Below are positions 1 to 6,015 of a stretch of 6,187 nucleotides of DNA, piece by piece. The translations under genes and the position numbers were made by a program. How positions within the stretch are numbered: position 1 is the first letter of the stretch; the number at the start of each line of letters is the position of its first letter. The notes beneath the pieces were generated by a model that made no database searches, was not told the origin of the DNA, and saw nothing but the letters and a program-made list of their open reading frames with translations. The stretch covers positions 1 to 6,187 of the forward strand of contig DASROJ010000109.1 in NCBI GenBank assembly GCA_035646975.1. Reading direction: 5' to 3'. This DNA comes from DASROJ01 sp035646975. Lineage in GTDB: Bacteria; Acidobacteriota; Polarisedimenticolia; JACPZX01; DASXTC01.

Positions 1-2549
1 ATCCCCGCACCAACCACACGGCGGTCTGGACCGGCAGCGTGATGATCGTGTGGGGAGGCTTCGGCGGGGCATATCTCAACAATGGCGGGCGGTACGACCC
101 GCTCACGGATTCCTGGGCGCCCACGACCACGGTCAACGCGCCGTCTCCGCGACAACTCCACACGGCGGTCTGGACCGGCAGCGTCATGACGGTCTGGGGC
201 GGCTCGGACGACACCGCCTATCTGAATACCGGCGGGCGCTACAACCCGACGACCAACAGCTGGTCGGCCACGTCGCTCACGAAGGCCCCGACGGGGCGCA
301 ACTCGCACACAGCCATCTGGACCGGCAGCGTCATGATCGTCTGGGGAGGATTTGGCGGGGCAAGCCTCAACACCGGCGGCCGTTACGATCCGTCCACCGA
401 TCGATGGACCGCGGTGGGGCTCACCAACGCGCCGGAGGCACGCGACAGCCACACCGCGGTCTGGACCGGAGGCGTGATGATCGTCTGGGGCGGCGTGGAC
501 GGCGCCACGGCGTTGTCCACCGGTTCCCGTTACAATCCGGGCACCGACAGCTGGTCCGCCACATCCATCACGCTGGCGCCCTCGCCTCGTTCCCTGCACA
601 CCGCGGTCTGGACCGGCTCCTTGATGATCGTCTGGGGCGGCACCAGCGGCGCCGCCGCGCTCGGCACCGGCGGGCGCTACGACCCGGCGGCCAACAGCTG
701 GCAGGACACCTCGATGGTGGGCTCCCCCTCGGCTCGATCCGACCACGCGGCCATCTGGACCGGAAACACGATGGTGGTGTGGGGCGGTACCGACGGGACG
801 TCACCGCAGGCCACCGGAGCCCGGTACAACCCGGCGTCGAACACGTGGCTGCCCCTTTCGTCCACCAACGCCCCTTCGGCCAGGTTCGATCCCACGGCGG
901 TCTGGACCGGCAGCGTCATCGTGGTCTGGGGCGGCTCGAACGGCTCACCCGCCGGACTCGGCACGGGCGGTCGATACGACCCATCCGGCGACGTCTGGAC
1001 CCCCACGCTGTCCAGCAGCGCACCGTCACGTCGCTACGACCATTCCGCGATCTGGACTGGCAACTCGATGGTGGTGTGGGGTGGCACCGACGGCGCCACG
1101 GCCTTGAACACCGGGGCGCGCTACGACCCGCTCAGCGACAACTGGTCGCCCACGGCGACCGCCGGCGCTCCGGCCGGTCGCTCGGCGCACACGGCCGTCT
1201 GGACCGGAAGCCGCATGCTGATCTGGGGCGGTTTCGGCGGCGCCTACCTCAACACGGGCGCCAGGTACGATCCGGTGGCCAACACATGGACGTCGATTGC
1301 CGTGAGCGGCGCGCCGAGCGCACGGTCGAACCATACCGCCGTCTGGACCGGAACGAGCATGGTCGTCTGGGGCGGCGGAGACATCATCACGACCAACACC
1401 GGGGGCCGGTATGATCCGGTCGCCAACGCCTGGGCGGCCACCTCGACGACCAATGCGCCCGCCGCGCGCTATCTTCATTCGGCGGTCTGGACCGGCAGCA
1501 TCATGATTGTCTGGGGCGGCTTTTCCGGCGCGGGCCTCAACACCGGTGGCCGCTACGATCCGGTCACCAATGCCTGGATGGCCACATCTACCTCCAGCCC
1601 CCCTACGGCGCGGTACAACCACACGGCAATCTGGTCCGGAAGCCTGATGATCGTCTGGGGAGGGTACGACGGCACCTACACCGCCACGGGAGCGCGTTAC
1701 GATCCGGCGGCGAATCTCTGGACCCCGGTGTCGACCACCGGCGCCCCGTCGGGACGCTATCTGCACACGGCGGTCTGGACCGGCTCGCGGATGATCGTCT
1801 GGGCGGGGCAGGACGCTTCCACCGTGCTGGGCACCGGGGGACGGTACACCCCTTCGTCGAACGGCTGGGCCGCCATGTCACAGATCGCGGCTCCCTCGGC
1901 CCGCGCCAACCACACCGCGATCTGGACGGGCAGCTTCATGATCTCGTGGGGCGGGCAGGATGTCGCCTCCACCGTGAGCACCGGTGGCCGGTACGCTCTC
2001 GGCCAATCGGTCGACAACGATCTCGATGGGTTCAGCGAATGCTCCGGAGACTGCGACGACACCAGCGCGGCGGTCTACCCGGGCGCCCCGCAGGTTTGCG
2101 ACCGGCGCAACAACGACTGCGCCGACCCGGCGTGGCCCGCGCTGACGGGGACCAACGAGGTGGATGCGGACGCCGACGGCGTCTCGGTCTGCATGGGCGA
2201 CTGCGATGACGCCGACGCCATGGTCTGGGCGGCGCCGGGAGAGGCCACGGATCTCACCTTGCTCCAGATCGGCGGCTCCACGCAGCTCGACTGGACGGCG
2301 CCTCCACCTGGCGGCGGCACCTACCCGCGCTACTACGATACTTTGAGGACCAGCGGGACCGGCGACTTCATCGGCGGGGCGACATGCGTCGAGACCCACG
2401 ACGACACCGACACGACATCGGCCGACCCGCAGGCGCCCGCGCCGGGGGGCGTCTACTTCTATCTCGTGCGCGCTGTCAGCGGGTCGTGCGCCGGGCCCGC
2501 CGGCTACGATTCAACCGGAGTCGTTCGCGCGGCCCGCAGCTGTCCGTAG
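1..2549 (+). CDS. Kelch-repeat protein with MopE-type metal-binding motifs and C-terminal beta-sandwich-like module (5' partial)
   Basis: The reading frame is open from base 3, and the first codons (P-R-T-N-H-T-A-V-W-T-G) already lie inside a repeat. The GTG/ATG at 39-44 is therefore internal and the true start is off the left edge. Of the 848 residues visible, about 1-668 form 14 tandem blades. Each runs roughly x-R-x-x-H-T-A-V-W-T-G-S-x-M-I-V-W-G-G, then a variable loop, T-G-G-R-Y-D-P, x-x-N-x-W and a Pro-rich turn. The Gly-Gly, Tyr and Trp spacing is that of Kelch beta-propeller blades. Residues 671-706 and about 721-747 carry D-x-D-x-D-G...C-x-G-D-C-D-D motifs like the putative metal-binding motif of MopE-related proteins. 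Residues about 745-848 look like a fibronectin-III-like or similar beta-sandwich, ending in R-S-C-P at TAG 2547-2549. All 9 cysteines lie after residue 670 and only one lysine is seen. Export to the surface or periplasm is inferred from the family, since the N-terminus is missing. Ligand and role are unknown. The gene converges on the amidohydrolase gene 16 bp away. Confidence 0.9.
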   Translation, partial: PRTNHTAVWTGSVMIVWGGFGGAYLNNGGRYDPLTDSWAPTTTVNAPSPRQLHTAVWTGSVMTVWGGSDDTAYLNTGGRYNPTTNSWSATSLTKAPTGRNSHTAIWTGSVMIVWGGFGGASLNTGGRYDPSTDRWTAVGLTNAPEARDSHTAVWTGGVMIVWGGVDGATALSTGSRYNPGTDSWSATSITLAPSPRSLHTAVWTGSLMIVWGGTSGAAALGTGGRYDPAANSWQDTSMVGSPSARSDHAAIWTGNTMVVWGGTDGTSPQATGARYNPASNTWLPLSSTNAPSARFDPTAVWTGSVIVVWGGSNGSPAGLGTGGRYDPSGDVWTPTLSSSAPSRRYDHSAIWTGNSMVVWGGTDGATALNTGARYDPLSDNWSPTATAGAPAGRSAHTAVWTGSRMLIWGGFGGAYLNTGARYDPVANTWTSIAVSGAPSARSNHTAVWTGTSMVVWGGGDIITTNTGGRYDPVANAWAATSTTNAPAARYLHSAVWTGSIMIVWGGFSGAGLNTGGRYDPVTNAWMATSTSSPPTARYNHTAIWSGSLMIVWGGYDGTYTATGARYDPAANLWTPVSTTGAPSGRYLHTAVWTGSRMIVWAGQDASTVLGTGGRYTPSSNGWAAMSQIAAPSARANHTAIWTGSFMISWGGQDVASTVSTGGRYALGQSVDNDLDGFSECSGDCDDTSAAVYPGAPQVCDRRNNDCADPAWPALTGTNEVDADADGVSVCMGDCDDADAMVWAAPGEATDLTLLQIGGSTQLDWTAPPPGGGTYPRYYDTLRTSGTGDFIGGATCVETHDDTDTTSADPQAPAPGGVYFYLVRAVSGSCAGPAGYDSTGVVRAARSCP
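3..2010 (+). repeat. 14-copy in-frame tandem repeat (144-150 bp units) encoding Kelch blades
   Basis: Taking the residue before the conserved Arg as the first codon, units begin at 3, 147, 294, 438, 585, 732, 879, 1029, 1176, 1320, 1464, 1608, 1752 and 1899. Period lengths are 144, 147 or 150 bp, always a multiple of three. DNA identity is high at the blade core: the 18-mer ggcggtctggaccggcag recurs exactly at 20, 164, 896 and 1481, each time 17 bases into its unit. Loop regions diverge. Unit 14 is cut short after the T-G-G-R-Y core and lacks the last Trp strand. Unit 7 has Pro where the others have the core His. The array continues beyond the left edge. Confidence 0.92.
2013..2243 (+). other. 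Two MopE-type / EF-hand-like metal-binding motifs within the Kelch protein
   Basis: The first motif (2013-2120) reads D-N-D-L-D-G...C-S-G-D-C-D-D, followed by V-Y-P-G-A-P-Q-V-C-D and N-N-D-C. This matches the family pattern in which an Asp-rich loop precedes G-D-C-D-D and P-G-A-x-x-x-C-D-x-x-D-N-D-C. The second (2163-2243) starts D-A-D-A-D-G...C-M-G-D-C-D-D, then runs V-W-A-A-P-G-E into the C-terminal module and lacks the second Cys pair. Spaced Asp residues suggest calcium binding, as in dockerin or thrombospondin type 3 loops; MopE-related proteins are also linked to copper. The bound metal is not known here. Confidence 0.75.
2235..2546 (+). other. C-terminal beta-sandwich-like module of the Kelch protein
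   Basis: About 104 residues begin P-G-E-A-T-D-L and continue with alternating hydrophobic strands (L-D-W-T-A-P, Y-Y-D-T-L-R, F-Y-L-V-R-A), reminiscent of a fibronectin type III fold. Three cysteines are present (T-C-V-E, G-S-C-A, terminal R-S-C-P). From memory, similar endings follow MopE motifs in otherwise different exported proteins of Acidobacteriota and related metagenomic lineages. That suggests a shared surface or secretion module, but this is inference. Confidence 0.55.
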
Positions 2550-2557
2550 CGGGCCGC
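2529..2557. terminator. GC-rich hairpin at the convergent gene junction, possible bidirectional terminator
   Basis: Perfect 9-bp arms gcggcccgc (2529-2537) and gcgggccgc (2549-2557) enclose an 11-base loop. The right arm begins on the last base of the Kelch gene's TAG stop. For the amidohydrolase transcript the hairpin starts 9 bases past its stop codon. Position and strength fit a terminator serving both genes, but no T-tract follows on either strand, so classical intrinsic termination is doubtful. It may act as an RNA 3'-end stabiliser or simply reflect GC-rich sequence. Confidence 0.4.
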
Positions 2558-2565
2558 ACCCCGGC

Positions 2566-5500
2566 TCACGGCGTGCCGGCGGCCTCGAATCCCAGCGGCG
2601 GCCGCTTGCGCGGCTTCGGCCAGACCTCGTCCATGGTCAGGGCGTCGTAGAGAATCCCGCCCTTCATCACCTGCTCCATCGAATCGCTGTTTGCCAGATC
2701 GGCCAGCGGGTTCTTCGCCAGCACGACGAGATCGGCCAGCTTGCCCGGCTCCAGCGAACCGAGATCCGCCTGCAGGCCGAGGTAACGGGCGCCGTTGAGC
2801 GTCGCGCATCTGAGCGCCTCCTGCGGCGTCATGCCTCCCTGCCCCAGCATCCAGAGCTCCCAGTGCGCGCCAAGACCCTGCAGCTGCCCATGCGCGCCGA
2901 GCTGGACCGACCCACCCGCATCGAGCACCTGTTTGGCTCCCCTGGCGAGGTCGAAGTGGTTCCAGTCGTCGTCGGGCGCCATGACATCGCGCCGGCGCGC
3001 GCGCGAATCGACCACGCCGCGCGGCACGAAGCGCAGGAGCCGTTCGTCCTTCCAGACATCCGTGTGCTGATACCAGTAGTTCTCTCCCATCAGCCCGCCG
3101 TATCCGACGATGAGGGTCGGGGTGTAGCCGGTGCCGCTGCCGGCAAGCAATCCCACGACATCCTTGTGGAGCGGCGCCACCGGCAGCGCATGCTCGATGC
3201 CGGTGTGGCCGTCGAGCACCATCGACAGGTCCATGGCCAGCGTGGAGCCCCCTTCGGGCACCACCTCGATCCCTTCTTCCCGGGCGGCCTGGATGATCCA
3301 CTGCCGTTGATCGCGGCGCGGCTGGTTGTACGACTTGACGCTGATGGCGCCCTGGGCTTTCAGTCTCTTCACGTGGGCGCGCGCGTCGTCCAGGCTCTCG
3401 ATCACCGCCTTGTCGTCGCTCTCCGCTCCGTAGAGGATGTAACCGGTCGACAGGATACGCGGGCCGTCCATCAGCCCCGCCTCCACCATCTCGCTCTGCG
3501 CGAAGACGAGCTGCGTGGGGGCGGACGGGTCATGGCTCGTGGTGACGCCGTAGGCGAGATTGGCGTCGTAACGCCAGTCGGCCCGCGGCAGGATGTCCAG
3601 CGAGGAGTAGTGCAGGTGAGCGTGCACGTCGATGAGACCCGGGATGATCGTCCGACCCGCGACATCGATCACCCTGGCCCCGGCCGGGAGGGTGACGCTG
3701 GACCTGGGCCCCACCGCGACGATCCGCTCCCCGTTCACGACGATCGCGCCATCCTCGACGACTTCGTCCCCCTTCATGGTGACCAGCCGCGCGCCCACCA
3801 GGGCGATGGCGCCGTCGGGGACGGCGCGCGGCACCCGCAGATCGACATCGATGGTGGTGGTCTGCTTGACGATCGGGTTGGTCATCGGCCCGGCGTCTTT
3901 CTTCTTGTCATCTTTCTTGTCATCTTTCTTGCCGGGGACCGCCCGCGCGGCGCCAAGCGCGTCTGCCACCGGCGTCCGGTACACCCGGGGTCCGAGGTTC
4001 CAGACAACTTCCTTGCCATCGAACGTGAAGCCCGGCCAGTCCCCGCCGATCCGGGAGAGCTTGCTGATCGGCATGCCGGTGCCCTCCGGGTCGAGCGACA
4101 CCGCGCCCGGTCCGGTGGGGGGAAAGGGGGCCAGGTAGATCTGCTGCAGATCCTTGAAGACGAGAAAGGCCCCGTCGGGCGAGACCATGATCTCGCGGGC
4201 GTGCTTTCCCTTCGCGTGCACCCGCTTGTCGGTGCCATCCAACGCCACGCTCACCAGCGCGCGCGCCGTGTCGTCGCCACGCCCGTTCATCTCGGTGTAG
4301 TAGATCCGCGTGCCGTCGGCGTTGAACGCCGGTCTGGGCATCCGCTCGTTGGTCCCCGGGTTGGCCGTCTGCACCACCGTGCCTGTTTCGCCGCCCGAGG
4401 CATCCACCATCACGATCCTGAAGTAGAGCTCGTCACCGAGAGTTTCGTCCGAGCGGCGACCGGCTCCCGAGCCGCGCACGAACACGATGCGGCGCCCGTC
4501 CCGGGAAAAGGCAGGATTCGCGTACTGGTCCGCCACCTGTGTCAGCCGGATCGGTTCTCCACCGGCTGCCGGCGCCGTCCAGAGGTGACCGCCCGAGGCT
4601 TCCTCCCAGGTCACGAAGGCGACCTTTCGTCCATCGGGTGACCAGGCGGGCGCATACTCCAGGGGTGCCTCGTCGCTCGAGTGCGTCAGACGACGCGGCG
4701 TGCCGGTGGGAAGGTCCATCAGATAGATGCGACCGACGGCCTGGAACAGAAGGGTGCGTCCATCGGGCGAAACGCTCGGCCACCGAATCATCTTCGAGGT
4801 CAGGGTGGCGCCTCCCAGTCGGTGGACAGGATGCAGCGCGTCGTCGACCCGCTGGTCCACCCGGACGCTGAACGGGATGGGTGACGCGGCACCGCTGGTC
4901 ACGTCGATGCGCCCGATGTGCCCGCCCCAGGAGACGACCATCGTCTTCGAATCAGGCGCCCAGGCGAAAGCCGGGTAGATGCCGTGGATGGCCCAGGTCT
5001 CCTGCTGGTCGTGGTCGAGGCCGTCGAACAGGGGGCGCTCCGCGCCGGTTTCCAGATCGCGAACGAACAGCACGCTCCGGGTGCGGACGCGCCTGACGAA
5101 CGCCAGGGATTTCCCGTCGGGAGAGGGTGTTGGCCGGACAGCGCCGCCGTAGTCGGCGGTGACGGGCGCGACATCCCCCGTGACCAGGTCGAGACGCGAG
5201 ATCTGGAAGATACCGTCGTTGACATCCTTGTTGTAGTCGAACGGACCGGAGTGGGAGAAGTAGACATAGCGGCCATCGGGAGAGATGGCCGGCTCGTTGA
5301 CGTCCGACGTGTCGGTCTCCTTCTTCGTGAGCTGTATCCCTTTGCCCCCTTCCACCGAGTACAGCCAGACCTCACCCGCACCGAGCGAGCGTGTGTTGGT
5401 GAAATGCTTGCGCGCGAAGACGAACCGTCCATCCGGCGTCCAGTCCGGGCTCGAGAGCATCCGGAACGTTTCCTTCGTCACGGCACGGGCGTTGCCGCCG

Positions 5501-5871
5501 TTGGCGTCCATCACCCAGATGTTGTCGCCACCGGCGCGGTCGGAGGTAAAGGCGATCCTCCGGCCGTCCGGGCTGTACCGCGGCTGCATCTCCCATGCGG
5601 GGCCACCGGACAGCAGCTTCGCCTCGCCGCCGGCGGCCGGCATGGAGTAGATGTCACCCAGCAGGTCGAAGACGATCGTCCCGCCGTCAGGGCTCAGATC
5701 GAGGTTGATCCAGGTTCCTTCGTCAGTCGTGAAGGCGATCTGTTTCGACGGGCCGTGCGCTGCCGTCACATCCCAATCCGGCTTCGGCGCCGCGTCGTCG
5801 GCCGGCAGAAGAGTCGTGCAGAGGATCAGGACCGGGACACAGGCCAGGCCGGCGAGGTGCGATGCGCGCAT
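2566..5871 (-). CDS. Exported PD40/TolB-type beta-propeller amidohydrolase
   Basis: The 1101-residue product starts at ATG 5871-5869. This start is chosen because GGAG lies 9 bases upstream and a Sec signal peptide follows at once (residues 1 to about 24: M-R-A-S-H, hydrophobic core to T-T-L-L-P-A). The in-frame start at 6009 would bury that signal. No lipobox is seen (L-I-L-C has Leu before Cys). Residues about 30-640 carry 12 S-P-D-G-like motifs near 60, 100, 145, 197, 250, 306, 368, 411, 457, 518, 564 and 617, typical of PD40 propellers. A K-K-D-D-K-K-D-D linker occupies 648-659. Residues about 688-1085 form an imidazolonepropionase-like amidohydrolase: G-L-I-D-V-H-A-H-L-H (H750, H752, H754), S-V-K-S-Y (K846, candidate carboxylated Lys), G-I-E-H (H894), G-A-H-G-Q (H994), and E-P-G-K-L-A-D-L-V-V-L. 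Length and domain order match this two-domain family. Activity is probably metal-dependent hydrolysis of an amide or cyclic amide in the periplasm, perhaps of peptide-like substrates. The substrate cannot be told from sequence. It is not an operon partner of the convergent Kelch gene. Confidence 0.93.
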   Translation of the reverse strand: MRASHLAGLACVPVLILCTTLLPADDAAPKPDWDVTAAHGPSKQIAFTTDEGTWINLDLSPDGGTIVFDLLGDIYSMPAAGGEAKLLSGGPAWEMQPRYSPDGRRIAFTSDRAGGDNIWVMDANGGNARAVTKETFRMLSSPDWTPDGRFVFARKHFTNTRSLGAGEVWLYSVEGGKGIQLTKKETDTSDVNEPAISPDGRYVYFSHSGPFDYNKDVNDGIFQISRLDLVTGDVAPVTADYGGAVRPTPSPDGKSLAFVRRVRTRSVLFVRDLETGAERPLFDGLDHDQQETWAIHGIYPAFAWAPDSKTMVVSWGGHIGRIDVTSGAASPIPFSVRVDQRVDDALHPVHRLGGATLTSKMIRWPSVSPDGRTLLFQAVGRIYLMDLPTGTPRRLTHSSDEAPLEYAPAWSPDGRKVAFVTWEEASGGHLWTAPAAGGEPIRLTQVADQYANPAFSRDGRRIVFVRGSGAGRRSDETLGDELYFRIVMVDASGGETGTVVQTANPGTNERMPRPAFNADGTRIYYTEMNGRGDDTARALVSVALDGTDKRVHAKGKHAREIMVSPDGAFLVFKDLQQIYLAPFPPTGPGAVSLDPEGTGMPISKLSRIGGDWPGFTFDGKEVVWNLGPRVYRTPVADALGAARAVPGKKDDKKDDKKKDAGPMTNPIVKQTTTIDVDLRVPRAVPDGAIALVGARLVTMKGDEVVEDGAIVVNGERIVAVGPRSSVTLPAGARVIDVAGRTIIPGLIDVHAHLHYSSLDILPRADWRYDANLAYGVTTSHDPSAPTQLVFAQSEMVEAGLMDGPRILSTGYILYGAESDDKAVIESLDDARAHVKRLKAQGAISVKSYNQPRRDQRQWIIQAAREEGIEVVPEGGSTLAMDLSMVLDGHTGIEHALPVAPLHKDVVGLLAGSGTGYTPTLIVGYGGLMGENYWYQHTDVWKDERLLRFVPRGVVDSRARRRDVMAPDDDWNHFDLARGAKQVLDAGGSVQLGAHGQLQGLGAHWELWMLGQGGMTPQEALRCATLNGARYLGLQADLGSLEPGKLADLVVLAKNPLADLANSDSMEQVMKGGILYDALTMDEVWPKPRKRPPLGFEAAGTP
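3904..3931 (-). repeat. 12-bp tandem microrepeat encoding the Lys/Asp linker
   Basis: On the + strand, cttgtcatcttt occurs at 3904-3915 and 3916-3927, followed by a partial third copy (cttg). Read on the minus strand it encodes the K-K-D-D repeats at residues 648-657 of the amidohydrolase. It sits exactly between the propeller and the catalytic domain, where a charged flexible tether would be expected. Its A/T-rich Lys and Asp codons stand out from the surrounding GC-rich sequence. In-frame slippage could change the linker four residues at a time. Confidence 0.85.
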
Positions 5872-5880
5872 GCGGATTCT

Positions 5881-5884
5881 CTCC
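5881..5884 (-). promoter_or_regulatory. Ribosome binding site of the amidohydrolase gene
   Basis: GGAG on the minus strand (ctcc on +) lies 9 bases before the ATG at 5871. It picks this start over the in-frame upstream starts at 5916 and 6009, because the protein from 5871 begins directly with a signal peptide. Confidence 0.65.
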
Positions 5885-5914
5885 GTGAGAAAGGAGTTGG
5901 ATATCGAAGGGCGC

Positions 5915-5944
5915 ATGATAGGCGAGGTCGACCGCGGCTGTCGA
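5915..5944 (-). promoter_or_regulatory. Predicted sigma70-like promoter for the amidohydrolase gene
   Basis: On the minus strand TCGACA (5944-5939, 5 of 6 matches to the -35 consensus) is separated by 18 bases from TATCAT (5920-5915, 5 of 6 matches to the -10 consensus). Transcription would start near 5908 and give a leader of about 37 bases carrying the GGAG site. TATCAT stands out in a GC-rich intergenic region. The consensus used is that of E. coli sigma70, and whether this host's housekeeping sigma factor recognises it is inferred. Confidence 0.45.
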
Positions 5945-5999
5945 GGCGCCGTGGCGAGTCCGCGCCGCCCGGCCCCGGTGCAGCGCCTCTCGAGGTTGA

Positions 6000-6014
6000 C
6001 CGGATTCAATCCGG
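6000..6014. repeat. 15-bp near-perfect palindrome next to the upstream gene's stop
   Basis: CCGGATT-C-AATCCGG is a 7-bp inverted repeat around one central base, beginning one base past the stop codon at 6018-6016. Allowing a bulged A at 6015, TGA (5997-5999) and TCA (6016-6018) extend the symmetry. As RNA it would form at best a 5-bp stem with a 5-base loop, and no U-tract follows. It could be a weak 3' hairpin or a dimeric-repressor operator upstream of the amidohydrolase promoter. It could also be chance. Confidence 0.35.
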
Positions 6015-6015
6015 A

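Noticed and set aside
39..44. GTG/ATG at 39-44 as the real start of the Kelch gene
   Set aside because: The frame is open to base 3 and those codons encode the conserved start of a blade (H-T-A-V-W-T-G-S). A start here would cut a blade in half, and no ribosome binding site precedes it.
50..1414. 454-codon + strand frame overlapping the Kelch array
   Set aside because: It is a shifted frame of the tandem repeat. The periodic His/Arg/Gly-rich translation is an echo of the repeat, with no recognisable fold.
1026..1766. 246-codon minus-strand frame under the Kelch array
   Set aside because: Antisense shadow of the repeats, with low-complexity Arg/Gly/Val-rich translation.
3..2010. Evenly spaced repeats considered as a CRISPR array or satellite DNA
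   Set aside because: Units are 144-150 bp, remain in frame, have no short repeat/spacer alternation, and encode Kelch blades.
2863..4641. 592-codon open frame on the + strand antisense to the amidohydrolase
   Set aside because: Long antisense frames are common in GC-rich genes. Its translation is rich in Arg, Gly, His and Asp without domain motifs, while the minus strand encodes a clear two-domain enzyme.
5872..6009. Upstream in-frame start at 6009 for the amidohydrolase (46 extra residues)
   Set aside because: The extension is Arg/Pro-rich, unlike the rest of the protein. It would bury the signal peptide and overlap the promoter-like element. The ATG at 5871 has a GGAG at good spacing.
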